Assembly (NCBI RefSeq): GCF_000090795.2
Contig: NW_003546258.1
Coordinates: 242,983-306,982 of the forward strand
Direction: 5' to 3'
DNA: 64,000 bases
From: Amphimedon queenslandica
Lineage: Eukaryota > Porifera > Demospongiae > Haplosclerida > Niphatidae
Positions within the stretch are counted from its first letter, which is position 1; the number at the start of each line of letters is the position of its first letter. The position numbers and the translations under genes are program-made. Below the pieces are notes generated by a model. The model was not told the DNA's origin, searched no databases, and was given only the letters and a program-made list of their open reading frames with translations. Shown here in pieces: positions 36,734-48,100 of this stretch.

Positions 36734-39478
36734 ATGAAAATTGTGAAAATGAAACTGATTCCTGTTATGTTAAAGCTCCTTTTTTCCAGCCTCCTTACCA
36801 CTCTCTTCTTTTTAGAGTGTAAATGTGACATAATCCCTCTTCATTTACAACATGTGGTTATCAATGGCACTCTTACTATCAGCAATACTGATGAATTGAT
36901 CTTCTTCATCAAACCTCTAAGCAACAGGAAGTGAGTTGAACCTCTCATTAGAGCTATTGACCTTTTGTTTGGACATAGATTATTCGACCAGTCGAAATGC
37001 CGTGGCTATGACTGCGAGTTTACCACGACTTCGTTACAAAGGGGCAACACTGAAGTCCTTCATTTCAAAATAGCAGTAAACCATGTTTCACCTGAAATCT
37101 GCTGCTCCATAAGAGCTTGTATGACAAAGCGGAATTATGCCATTCAAATGCCGAGAAAAATTATAAATTCTGTTAGTTGCCCTAGTAGTTACCAATGGAG
37201 CTATTATCCACAATTCCTTGGTATGTGTGTGTGTTATTATTATATTATTATTATTATTAATATTATTATTATTATTATAAATATGTATGTGACATTATAT
37301 GTACATGCACACATATGTAGAATATAGTCTTGATATTAGTTTGTACACGTGGTTCATGGAAGAGTCTCATTACAGTGATATGAAGATAAATGGTACAGCA
37401 TTTCTACTGGTACCCCAATCCCAAGAACCCATTCCAATATTTGCCAATGTCTTTCACATTGGTACCCTACAGTGTCGCTATCATGTGAACGGACCACAAG
37501 TTCAAATGGAGACTCTTGAAACTATGAACAAGAATGGGATTAAGTCTATTCTGTATAAGTCTGATTTGAGCGTGAATAATGAGGCTACTTTTAATCTTTA
37601 TTTCACTTGCTTCACTGAATTCAATCATCATGTTGATAACATGCTCGAATCAGAGACAGTGACAAAAAGATTGACAGTTCTTGTCAAAAGAGGTAGTATA
37701 ATAGTTATTATTATCTAAAATGTGTCCTCCTGCATTAGATCCTAGCATCATCATAGCAGAGAATACAACTTTTTCTACAGAAGATGTCACCCATCAAATT
37801 AAACTTGATGTTCTCAGTAGCAAAGTCATCTCAACTGTTTCAGTTAGGACTGCTTATACAGGTCAAGGCACACCAACTGTCATCACTGCATTGCCTCAGC
37901 TGTCAATAGTTCATCATTATTACATTGCTTTCAATGGGATAAAGCCATCAATGACTGGCCAGTATAATGTTACTATTGAAATGACTGATGGAACAACTGT
38001 ATGGTCCATATTTAATATTTTTGTGTCACAAAGTGAGTATGCACTAAGATGTACATGTATATATTGTGTTAAGATTGTGTCAAGTATTCATTTGATTCTA
38101 TGTTGGCATTGAATCAATAAGTTGTTAATGATATGTTACTTAGTACATTTAGCATGCACATTATATTAATCTATTCATAAACTATTTTTTTATTATTTGT
38201 AGTGCCTAGAGTTGAGATTACTCCAAAGATAATCAACGTTGGTCTATATCAGTCAGCAAGGTTTGATTGTGTTGCATATGGCATTGATATACGTGGCATT
38301 GAATGGACCAGAGAAGGATTTACACTGGAAAACATAGTACGATTACATTAATGTGTATATTACCTGTATAATTATAATATATTGTTTATTTTTCTTGTAA
38401 TTATTGTACAGAAAAAGGAGAGATATTTATCAGCTATTGACAACATTGCTGGCTTGCAAGTGAACTTCACTTCACCTGATTATACTGATGGAGGTGAATA
38501 TGCCTGTCGTGTTTGGACTAGCCATCCACATCACGTGATTGTAGCCTATGCTGAACTATACGTATTTTATCCAGGTATGTCAAATGATGTTTTTACTATG
38601 AGAGGGAGAGAGAGAAATGAGTGTGTTTTACTTAACGCAATGACTCTGGTGAATTCATAGGTAGCCCAAATATTGATCCTTCCTATGAAGTTATAAATGA
38701 CACATCTCGTCCTAATGGAACTTTCTATGTCCCTGACGACTGGGATACTGATGAAGATGGAGGGGGGGACATTAAAATTGCTGGTGTCAGTCCGATAGTA
38801 TTGGGTATCATTACTGCATTGGTACTCTTTGGTTTTATAATGTTGATTGTAACGCTTAGCCTAATACGCTGGGGTATTGACACATGGAGATACAAGTAAG
38901 TACCATTTGTACGATTTGATTCTTTTGAGTTCTCAAAACTCGTTCCTAATTTCATTAGGATAAGGAGAAAGAAAAACTCTTTAGAAAACAAGAGACTGAA
39001 GGATGTCATTGACAAAATAAAAAATAAAACCGGCGACATCAGCTCCAGCTCTAGTTCCAGCAGTGACAGTGATAGTGACAAAGGAGTTGCTAGTAAACTC
39101 AGTAGTAGCAGCAGTGACGATAGCATGGTGGCGCTGCTGCACAGTGAAGACAGTAACAGTGAAATTAGTGATAGAGTGATCCACAGTGATACTGACAGTA
39201 AAAAAAGAGGTGATAGTGGCAGCAATAAGAGTGATACTGACAGTAAAAAGAGTGGTGATACTGACAGTAATAAAAGTGGTGATAGTGGCAGTAATAAGAG
39301 TGGTGCCTATGCTAAACTTAAAGGGTCTGATAGTGAGAGTAAGAGTAGTAAGAGTAGTGTGAATAGTGTAAGTGGTGACAGTGACATTAGTGAGATAGTG
39401 GTGCGTAGTGGTGGTGAGAGTGATAGTGATCCAAGTGTTGTTAGTGTGAGTAGTGAGAGTAGTGACTATAGTCATTAA
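36734..39478 (+). CDS. Ig-type single-pass receptor with Ser/Asp-rich tail (paralogue)
   Basis: Eight exons (36734-36930, 36979-37220, 37321-37692, 37739-38032, 38203-38336, 38412-38574, 38661-38895, 38959-39478) encode 718 aa. The first six exons end in phases 2,1,1,1,0,1, identical to the divergent neighbour, and exon sizes are similar, so the two are paralogues by inverted duplication. It has a signal peptide, beta-rich ectodomain exons, an Ig domain (FDCVAYG, IEWTREG, GGEYACRV), an acidic stalk and a transmembrane helix at about 510-536. The tail of about 180 residues starts basic and then becomes Ser/Asp repeats such as SDTDSKK and SGDSGSNK, rich in potential acidophilic kinase (CK2-type) sites. 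It thus lacks the Arg-rich tail of its partner. No known family name can be given. Confidence 0.75.
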
Positions 39479-39623
39479 CTTGATATAATTATTAAAAAAT
39501 GAATTTTATTATTTATGTAGCATGTAATACAAATTATAGTCTCACCCAAATTAATGTTTATACAACACAAACTTTCAAATGCCAAAATAATGAGCCAATG
39601 TATGTCCAACCAAATAAAAATGT

Positions 39624-41063
39624 TCATTGTTCAGTCATCGTACTGGATGTGTCTTTTTGAAAATGTTCTGCAAAGATACCGAAGATTGACTGGTTACGTA
39701 TGATGATTCTGATATCCTTCAAAGCTTTCGAGTCTCCGAAATCAAACCCAGTAATAGCTTTGATTATTGTGGAGGAGATTAGACTATTCTTTGAAACAAA
39801 AGCTCCACTGCTAACAGCTGGGATAGCAATGGAAGAAGCTCGTAGTTTGATCCCTTCTCTTAGTGCCTGAGTAATACCAGTATGCAATAGGTCAGCTATG
39901 GTTTTATCATCAGTATAACCATGAGAAGACTTTGGATTGGCAAAGTGGAAGACATACTTACATTTCAGCGTTCCCCCACCACTGTTAGTAACAGCCACAT
40001 CACCGACATTAATCTTACCATAATCGGCAACGTATTTGTCAGAAATCTTCTGTAACTCTCCATTTGTTGCTTTATTCAAAGCCCATGACACTCCGCTGCT
40101 TCCCTGTAGAGTTCTATTAGACGTTGTCACAATGATGTTGACATCTTCTTTCGTGATGTCTCCTCGTTTGAGCATGACCTTACGACCGGATGCCAATACA
40201 ATTTTACACAATTGTAGGTCCTTTAATTTCCCTTCCACTAGTCGGACCACTTCATCAAACTGAGACTGAATGACCGATATTATCTTCATTGCATTCTGTC
40301 CTTCATTGACGGTAGTAAATAAATAAGTGGAGTCATACTTTTGATTTAGCTCCGTCACTAGAAACAAGAGCTCATCCTGGTCAGTATATGATGGCAGTGG
40401 GATGTATTTGGAGCGAGACGACAATATAACATGTTGGTATTCCAGCTGGAACCTGTACCCACGTGCCGTGACTTCTGCCTCATTGCTACCATATATCTCC
40501 ACCCTGCCTGTGGATGCATGATAGTGTACGCCAGGTATAGCACCACCTCTTAACTTAGGCATTATCTCTAGGGCACTTCTCTTCAAGTGTGCATATGTCA
40601 TTGAGTGGGCTTCACTCTTTGCACTACTGTTGCCAACTGTGACTTTCAAATTCTTTATTTCCTCTTCTTGCTCTGATATTTTTGCTTTCAGGCAGGCTAT
40701 CTCTTTCTGGTGTTCCTCAGTAAGTCTTGTACACATTTTTTCGACTCTTTCCTGAAGTACTTTCATCTGAACTTCAACCGGGAGCTTAGAGCAGGTCTCC
40801 CTCTCATGATCATTCAAACTACTCCTCATCATCTTCTGACCGCACCCATGACAGCACTCAACCTCAACGTAAAGACACCCTCCCTGTTTTGACGGACTGA
40901 TGTGCTTATCAAGGTCTCTCAACTCTCCAGTCCAGCCACACCCACTAGCAGTATAAGGACAGTAAACTGTTAAATCAAAAATGAGTCTCTCCATTTCTTT
41001 ATCGAGCAACGTGAAGTAATCACTATGACGGCACTTGGGACAAGGATTAGCTTTACTCTTAAC
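39624..41063 (-). CDS. TRAF-zinc-finger / KH-like / macro domain protein (5' end in assembly gap)
   Basis: The large second exon encodes 479 aa. Its start (acceptor after 41064) is the mirror image of the neighbour's exon 2, so a RING-coding first exon is expected in the gap. Order: end of a RING (CPKC pattern), TRAF-type zinc fingers (CPYTASGCGW and CCHGCGQKM), a coiled coil, a segment resembling the KH-like units of PARP14-type proteins, and a C-terminal macro domain. The macro domain keeps hallmark elements: LKRGDIT near its start, a GGGTLKCKYVFH block and IAIPAVSSG. Macro domains bind or hydrolyse ADP-ribose, so this could be an E3 ligase that reads ADP-ribosylation. That role is inference. 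The combination is not a standard vertebrate architecture. Confidence 0.75.
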   Translation of the reverse strand, partial: VKSKANPCPKCRHSDYFTLLDKEMERLIFDLTVYCPYTASGCGWTGELRDLDKHISPSKQGGCLYVEVECCHGCGQKMMRSSLNDHERETCSKLPVEVQMKVLQERVEKMCTRLTEEHQKEIACLKAKISEQEEEIKNLKVTVGNSSAKSEAHSMTYAHLKRSALEIMPKLRGGAIPGVHYHASTGRVEIYGSNEAEVTARGYRFQLEYQHVILSSRSKYIPLPSYTDQDELLFLVTELNQKYDSTYLFTTVNEGQNAMKIISVIQSQFDEVVRLVEGKLKDLQLCKIVLASGRKVMLKRGDITKEDVNIIVTTSNRTLQGSSGVSWALNKATNGELQKISDKYVADYGKINVGDVAVTNSGGGTLKCKYVFHFANPKSSHGYTDDKTIADLLHTGITQALREGIKLRASSIAIPAVSSGAFVSKNSLISSTIIKAITGFDFGDSKALKDIRIIIRNQSIFGIFAEHFQKDTSSTMTEQ

Positions 41064-41071
41064 CTATGCAA
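40657..41071 (-). repeat. Inverted repeat, left arm (415 bp)
   Basis: Reverse complement of 41,434-41,848 with no indel and only about four to five mismatches seen by eye. It covers intron 1 end, the RING end, both TRAF zinc fingers and most of the coiled coil, then identity stops abruptly. Confidence 0.9.
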
Positions 41072-41297
41072 NNNNNNNNNNNNNNNNNNNNNNNNNNNNN
41101 NNNNNNNNNNNNNNNNNNNNNNNNNNNNNNNNNNNNNNNNNNNNNNNNNNNNNNNNNNNNNNNNNNNNNNNNNNNNNNNNNNNNNNNNNNNNNNNNNNNN
41201 NNNNNNNNNNNNNNNNNNNNNNNNNNNNNNNNNNNNNNNNNNNNNNNNNNNNNNNNNNNNNNNNNNNNNNNNNNNNNNNNNNNNNNNNNNNNNNNNN
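41072..41297. other. Assembly gap (N run)
   Basis: About 226 unresolved bases at the centre of the inverted duplication. The start codons of both RING-macro genes, the RING exon of the left gene and the shared promoter must lie here. A palindrome is a typical cause of an assembly break. Confidence 0.98.
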
Positions 41298-42872
41298 CAT
41301 TGGGAGTGTCCCGTGTGCTTATTAACACTGAGGGCCCCTCATCTTCTCTCCTGCTGTGGGGTCAAAATATGTCAGAGTTGCATTGAAGGAGTAAGAAAAT
41401 ATATTTATCATTATTATTATTGCACTGTTTTTGTTGCATAGGTTAAGAGTAAAGCTAATCCTTGTCCCAAGTGTCGTCATAGTGATTACTTCACGTTGCT
41501 CGATAAAGAAATGGAGAGACTCATCTTTGATTTAACAGTTTACTGTCCTTATACTGCTAGTGGGTGTGGCTGGACTGGAGAGTTGAGAGACCTTGATAAG
41601 CACATCAGTCCGTCAAAACAGGGAGGGTGTCTTTACGTTGAGGTTGAGTGCTGTCATGGGTGCGGTCAGAAGATGATGAGGAGTAGTTTGAACGATCACG
41701 AGAGGGAGACCTGCTCTAAGCTCCCGGTTGAAGTTCAGATGAAAGTACTTCAGGAAAGAGTCGAAAAAATGTGTACAAGACTTACTGAGGAACACCAGAA
41801 AGAGATAGCCTGCCTGAAAGCAAAAATATCTGAGCAAGAAAAGGAAATGTTAGCACTTAGAAGGACCATTGATAAACTAGTAGAAGACAACAAAGATACG
41901 TCATTCTATGCCACCATTCCTGTCTTCACTCCAAGTTTACTCTTATTAATGCCCAAACTACCCAATGGGAACATTCCAGGAGTCAGTTACTATCCACAAG
42001 ATAAGTATGTGAAGATTAGCGGCAACTCCAAAGAAGAGATGGAAGCTCGTACGCAACAGTTCCTAACTGAGTTTGAGACGCTCCTCCCTCTCCTTCAAAA
42101 GGACAGCTTTGAGGTATTACCTCGTTTCCCAGCTGCTAATCTCGAGACAATCATTCGGTCTTGTAATCGTAACTTTAGAGCATGTTATGCTCTGAGTCGT
42201 CAAGACAGCGTTGATCTTATCTCAACTGATGCAGTAGAACATCGCCAAGCGAAGATACTCTTGAACGAAAAGCTTTCGGAAAAAATCCAAGTACTTCGTT
42301 TTCCAGGTGACATTAATTGTACTCTGACTCTTAGAGTTGGCTCTATTGCTGAAGAAGAAGTTGATGTTGTCGTGGTTCCAGTAGACAAGCATTGTTTAAG
42401 TGGGAGCTACAAGCGATTGAAAAGTTTCTTTGATTCGTCTTTGGGGGCCTCCTCATCTAGTCAATCTGAAGAAGTTCCCTTTGAAGCTATAGTACCAAAC
42501 ACTAGTACTAGATATAAATCAAAGAATTTGATACGCATACCTAATCACTCTGAGCTTGATCTTGGTCAGCATTATGATATTCTGACTGGCTGCATTGATA
42601 AAGCAATAAAAGAAATATTAGCCCACAAGTCTATCAAAAGCATTGCATTGCCTGCTGAGAGCTCAGGAAGGCAGGGAGCCTTTAAGTCTAGCTTTATTGT
42701 ACCAGCAGTTATACAGTCAGTTAAGAAATTAGTGGAGGACAAATCTAATGCGGAGAGTGTTTGGTCTCTCAATGATATTAGGATTATCATTGAAGATGAT
42801 CTGATGGCTTTTGATGAAGGCTGGTTTTATAGCTATGCCAATTATTTGTCGGCTAAATATCAACTGGAATAA
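41298..42872 (+). CDS. RING / TRAF-zinc-finger / degenerate macro domain protein (5' partial)
   Basis: Exon 1 enters from the gap and ends at 41390; exon 2 is 41442-42872. The RING finger is visible across the junction: CPVC, CCGVKICQSC and CPKC. It is followed by TRAF zinc fingers identical in sequence to the left gene, a coiled coil and a KH-like segment. The C-terminal macro-like domain keeps the opening RVGSIAEEEVD and IALPAESSG but lacks the glycine-rich GGG loop and the N-x-x-N-type ADP-ribose contacts seen in active macro domains. An inserted Ser-rich loop lies in its place. ADP-ribose binding may be lost. The 415-bp shared block against a strongly diverged C-terminus points to gene conversion or a recent partial duplication. 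Confidence 0.75.
41434..41848 (+). repeat. Inverted repeat, right arm (415 bp)
   Basis: Mirror of 40,657-41,071. The arms are separated by about 360 bp that include the gap. The RING exon at 41,298-41,390 has no visible counterpart on the left because of the gap. Confidence 0.9.
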
Positions 42873-43022
42873 CTAAGGTATAGAGCTTATTTGCTTTATG
42901 TATCTCTTTTTAGACTCAAATTGACCATAACTGATCTGTGCAATAATATTTTTATTTTAAATGTTGTGTAAAATGTTATGCATTACAAAAAAATTTTGAA
43001 AAAGATTTAGTATTAAAACAGA

Positions 43023-45051
43023 CTATTTATAATTTTGAGTGTAACTGATTTTGCCGCCAAATTCACACACTGACGTTTTGAGTGGAGTTCTGTTTGATGA
43101 TTCCAATGGCTTCTTTAGCGGCTTTGACGATAACTTTCTAATAGAATTAGCAGGAGACACAACTCGGGATTTATCAGGAGTTCGTGGTGTGCTATTGTCC
43201 CATGCCAATTTTACGGATGGAGCAGATCTCTCAATAGGAGTATGAGGAGGTGATTCATGATCTGATGGGGGCTCTTCTGTCCCTTGAAAGTGACTGCTGT
43301 CAAATGCAAAAGGCATTAAGTTGTGTAAAAAGTCATCATCAAAGACTAGAGATCCTTCGACTTGATTATAGTTAGTTACCATTTCTCCTTCGGGGATAGA
43401 GCCAAGACTAAACCGTCTGTCATACTTTATTGAAGTAGAGGGTTTGTATTTCCCATGTGAACGGCTGTGAGTTCTTTGAGATGATAACTCTGATAGTACA
43501 CGTAAAAACTCAACTGGATTGATAGAAGAAGCTGCTCCTCTTCCACTAGCATTGCTAACAGGACTGGCTAATGATTTTAGGTCATTTTCTGGTCCTACAT
43601 CATGAAAGGTAAGTCCATCGAGTGACGTTGAACTACCATCTTCATCATTTGCATCATCTTTTGTAGTTTCCTTGAGTGCCTCTTCTGTTAGTACTACAAC
43701 ATTCTCTTCCTTTTTTTCTGTATCAATTAGTGATGGCATAGTTTCTGTTTGACCATTAATATCATTATAAGTCTCTCCATTGACACTCGTGGCCTTGTGA
43801 ATGATCTTTCTTGTGTGTGGCATTTTGCTCTTGGACTTAGACTGCATTTGTTCAGTTCCTATTGCAATTCGAGTTGGAGCACTTTTAATCCTCACATGAG
43901 ATACAACTCTTTTTGATGGACGACGGTTCGATGCAGAACTAAAAGGACGCTGATTTCTAGACTCTACATGACCCTCTGTCTTGGTATGACATCGGTACTG
44001 CTTTGGAGGATAATTCGAATAAGGATAAAGCTTGTGCGGCTTTCCAACTGGAGCGGTGTTGTGCTCAGCTTGGTTAAACGATATTTGTATTTTTGCTATC
44101 TTTGGTTCATTGCTTGAATGAATTGACTGTACTGCAGTATCGAGGCTGTCCATTTGAGTGATGCTGTCCAGTTGAGTGATAGAGCTACAGGTTTCACATG
44201 ATAAACAACTGGTGGAGCGAGGAGGAGGAGGAGGAGGAGGGGGCAAAGAGAAGTTATTTCTACAAAGCCATTCATCATATGCATTTTCTGCTTCTTGTTT
44301 TCGTAGTTGGTTTTGTATTGTTTTGCAAAGGACCTTTTGCCTTTGGGTTTCCCTTTCTGATTGCAACTTTCTCTTTGCATGAATATCCTTCTCTCTTGCC
44401 CAGTGGAGTGCCCTAAGTAACCTGGCACACTCGTGGTTGCCATAAAGACAAGCAATGTCATAAGGTGTTTGATTCCTATCATCCTGTGCAAGAAATGTAT
44501 TTTAGAAGTTACATGGTACATTGGCTAACTTTAAGAGTGAAATCTGCCTCATAGTCAAGGAGCAGTCTAACAATGTACACAATCCCTGCCTTGGCTGCTA
44601 AATGCAATACAGTCTGCCCATTGGAGTTCCTCCTATTATCAACAATGCTGTCTAACTCTTGTTAGATCTCTTCTTACTTGTTGCATTGAGCTCCTTGGCT
44701 CAGTAAGAGTTGCACACAGTCTCTAATAGCCTGGCCTTCATTATCTACACTGCATGAGGAGCTCAGCAGTACTAGATGAAGTGGTGTGTTAGCAGTGTAC
44801 AACGTTGAGGAGTTTATGTCTAGTTCTTTGGAGATAAGGTACTTCAGTATAGGAATGTTTCTGGTATAAGCAGCCAAGTGTAGTGGAGTCAAGCCCTGTA
44901 GTGCAGAATAGACTAGTTTAGTATCGTCTATGCATCTGGGCCTTACCTCATTGTTGTAAATTTCATTTATTTCTTTCTTTGATTCTTCAACAGATGCTTT
45001 TAGCCAGGGAAGATCACCGATGTTACAAGCAAGGAGAATCTCATGCTCCAT
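43023..45051 (-). CDS. Ankyrin-repeat protein with two in-frame stops
   Basis: Exons 45051-44947, 44895-44530 and 44483-43023 are all phase 0 and together read 644 codons. Ankyrin repeats are clear: GLTPLHLAAYTRN, NTPLHLVLLSSS, GQTVLHLAAKAG and QTPYDIACLYGNH. A coiled, basic region and a long low-complexity C-terminal part follow, with an eight-proline run and several Ser-Pro/Thr-Pro motifs. In the middle exon, right after the QLLLSQGAQCNK ankyrin helix, two TAA codons (44676-44674 and 44664-44662) lie in the same frame as the ankyrin sequence on both sides. No GT-AG intron in the right phase removes them. The gene may be a pseudogene, two genes, or carry a sequence error. A 51-nt intron precedes the first full repeat. 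It is divergent from the arylsulfatase gene. Confidence 0.65.
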
Positions 45052-45197
45052 TATTATCTTTCCGTTACTATGGGGATGAATTTGCAAACTTTTCAGCCCC
45101 ACCCAGTGGCATTGCTGCATATGCATGCATAAAATGCTTAATTAATTAATTAATCCAGCCCCACCCTCCCTTGTAAGGTCAGCTCAGATCTGCAGTC
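45052..45197. promoter_or_regulatory. Divergent promoter, ankyrin gene / arylsulfatase
   Basis: 146 bp between opposite starts. It has CCCCACCC and CCAGCCCCACCCTCCC boxes flanking a (TTAA)n run. Shared use is inferred. Confidence 0.5.
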
Positions 45198-48100
45198 ATG
45201 CAAGTCTTATCTGGTTTTGTTTTACTCCTGCTGGTTGCCCTCGTGGTTGGAGAAACCCGTCCAAACATCCTTTTCATTTTAGCAGGTGAGGCAAGCATGC
45301 TTGGTGCTCAAATGCTTAATACTTTATTTCACAGATGACCTTGGCTATGGAGATGTTGGTGTATATCCAAACCCAAACGACCCACAGAAAAGATTAATCA
45401 CACCAAACCTCAACAGTTAGTAGCTTAGTCTGCACAAGTAATGCATGTATCAATATCTATTGTATTACAGGTCTAGCTGGGGAGTCCATGAGATTCACTG
45501 ATGCTTATGCAGGAGCTCCAGTTTGTGCTCCTTCAAGATGTACACTAGTGAGTACAAGAGTAGCCTCTATATAACGGACACTCTCTATAGCGTACACCTC
45601 CATTTAACAGACAGTACATAGTGTACCAATTACATTTCTTACTGTATAAAATAACCTCCACATAAAGGACATGCATAACTTTCTTGGCCCAAAGTGTCCG
45701 TTATGTAGAGGCTACACAGTACATTTGTGACTATTGTTTCATAATGATGAACCTTTCAGATGACTGGTCGTCACACTGGTCACTGTACTGTAAGAGCTAA
45801 TGGTGGGACGCTGAATTCTACTGATGTTACTGTAGCCCAAATACTCCAAAAGGCAGGATACTACACTGCATTAGTTGGGAAATGGGGACTAGGTAAGTGT
45901 TTAGATTAATTCAATTTTTGAGTTACATATAGCCATTTTTTAAAATGGACCAAAATCTGAAAAAAATACTCAAGGCTATAGTTTATGGTTTTTTCCAAAA
46001 AATGACTCCAGAATCACCCCAAATTTTTATTCCATTTAAAAATACATATTTATGCCCTTATGCTGTGTAGCAAGTTTGAGGTGATTCCGACTTCAATTAT
46101 TCAAGTTACAGCCATTTAAAAAAATGCCAAAATTCTGAAAAATACCCAAGACTATAGCCCATGGTTTTTTTCCAAAAAATGGCTCCAAAATCACCCTAAA
46201 TTTTTATTAAATTTTCTGATATGTATTGATGTCCTTATGCTATGTAGCAAGTTTGAGGTGATTCCGACTTCAATTTTTCAACTTACGGCCATTTTAAGAA
46301 ATCATCAAAATTCTGAAAAATACCCAAGGCTATAGCCTATGGTTTTTTCCAAAAAATGGCTCTGAAATCACCCCAAATTTTTATTACATTTTCTGATACA
46401 TATTAATGTCTTTATAATGCCTAGCAAGTTTGAGCTGATTCCGACTTCAATTTTTCAAGTTATGGCCATTTTAAGAAACCGTCAAAATTCTGAAAAATAC
46501 CCAAGGCTATAGCCCATGGTTTTTTCCAAAAAATGGCTCCGAAATCACCCCAAATTTTTATTAAATTTTCTGATACGTATTGATGTCCTTATGCTATGTA
46601 GCAAGTTTGAGGTGATTCCGACTTCAATTTTTCAAGTTACGGCCATTTTAAGAAAATGTCAAAATTCTGAAAAATACCCAAGGCTATAGCCCATGGTTTT
46701 TTTATAAAAAATGACTCCAAAATCACCCCAATTTTTATCAGATTTTTTGATACATATTGATGTTTTTATGCTATGTAGAAAGTTTGAAGTGATTCCGACT
46801 TCAATTTTTCAAGTTACAGCCATTTTAAGAAAACATCAAAATTCTGAAATATACCCAAGGCTATAGCCCATGGTATTTTTCAAAAAATGGCTCCGAAATC
46901 ACCCCAAGTTTTTATTACATTTTCTGATGCATATTGATGCCCTTATGCTGTGTAGCAAGTTTGAGTTGATTCCGATTTCAATTTTTAAAGTTATGAGCAT
47001 TTTTAAAACGAGCCATTTTTTGAAAAAAGCAAATTGAGCAACTTCAAAAATTCATAAATTTGAAATGAGTTCAAAGTTAAAACACAGCATAAGTACATGT
47101 ATATGTATTAGAAAAGAAATTTTAATGTAGATTTATATTATCGCTATTTTTAATGAAGCACCTTGTATTAGCTATTATAATCCATGCTACAACATCACAC
47201 CTTGGTAATAATCATACATGAATATAGGATCTACTGATACAGTTGGATCACCAAACAACAAAGGATTTCATCATTTCTACGGCTACACCAGCCAAGAGAA
47301 TGCTCATAATTACTATCCACCTTTCCTCTGGAGGAATGATGTAAATATAATTTAAGTATAATACAATTTACTGTCCAATGGTAATTGCCAATATAGAAAC
47401 AAGTGATGTTTCCCGAGAACCAGAATGCATCAGATGCCAAGTGTGGCTCACCTCGCACTGAACATTGTACATGGGCTGAAGGTACGATGATAGACAGTCT
47501 ATTTTTAGAACAGTAGAGGTTTATACGGTGTCTATTTTTAGATGCTTTTATTAATGAGACGCTTAACCTCTTGAGTGACATGGCTAATCAGACAAAACCA
47601 TTCTACCTGTTTCTCTCATTCACAACACCTCATGCTGGAGCTGTTGGATCTGTACATAAACTTAACTTATTATAAACTTACCAATAGTATGTATTTATAT
47701 AGGATGCAGAAACTGGAGTTCCTGGTCCAAGCATATTACCAGCTTACCAGTCTCTCAATTGGCCAGAAGTATGTTCATGTAATGAGATGGGAATATCACT
47801 TTAATATATAGGTTGAGAAATACTTTGCTTCGGTAGTTGAAATGCAAGATAAGCATGTGGTAAGTGGACAGCTAGCTTCAGTCTGTCCTTGTAGTGTTAC
47901 TTATTTTAGGGTGAGGTCTTGCAAGCACTTGACAGCTTAAAACTTAAAGAGAATACAGTCAGTTTACTTCATCGTGATAATTAGATCACTTATTTTTCAA
48001 GGTTGTATTCTTTGCCAGTGACAATGGTGCTCACAATGAAGGGTAAGCAAGGTGGTATCATTATCCAATGACTTCCTGCTTTGTTATTTTATAGTGGCCA

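Noticed and set aside
41025-41441. Frames running through the N block
   Set aside because: They exist only because unknown bases cannot encode stops.
45915-47050. CRISPR-like array
   Set aside because: Units are contiguous 177-bp repeats without spacers in an animal intron.
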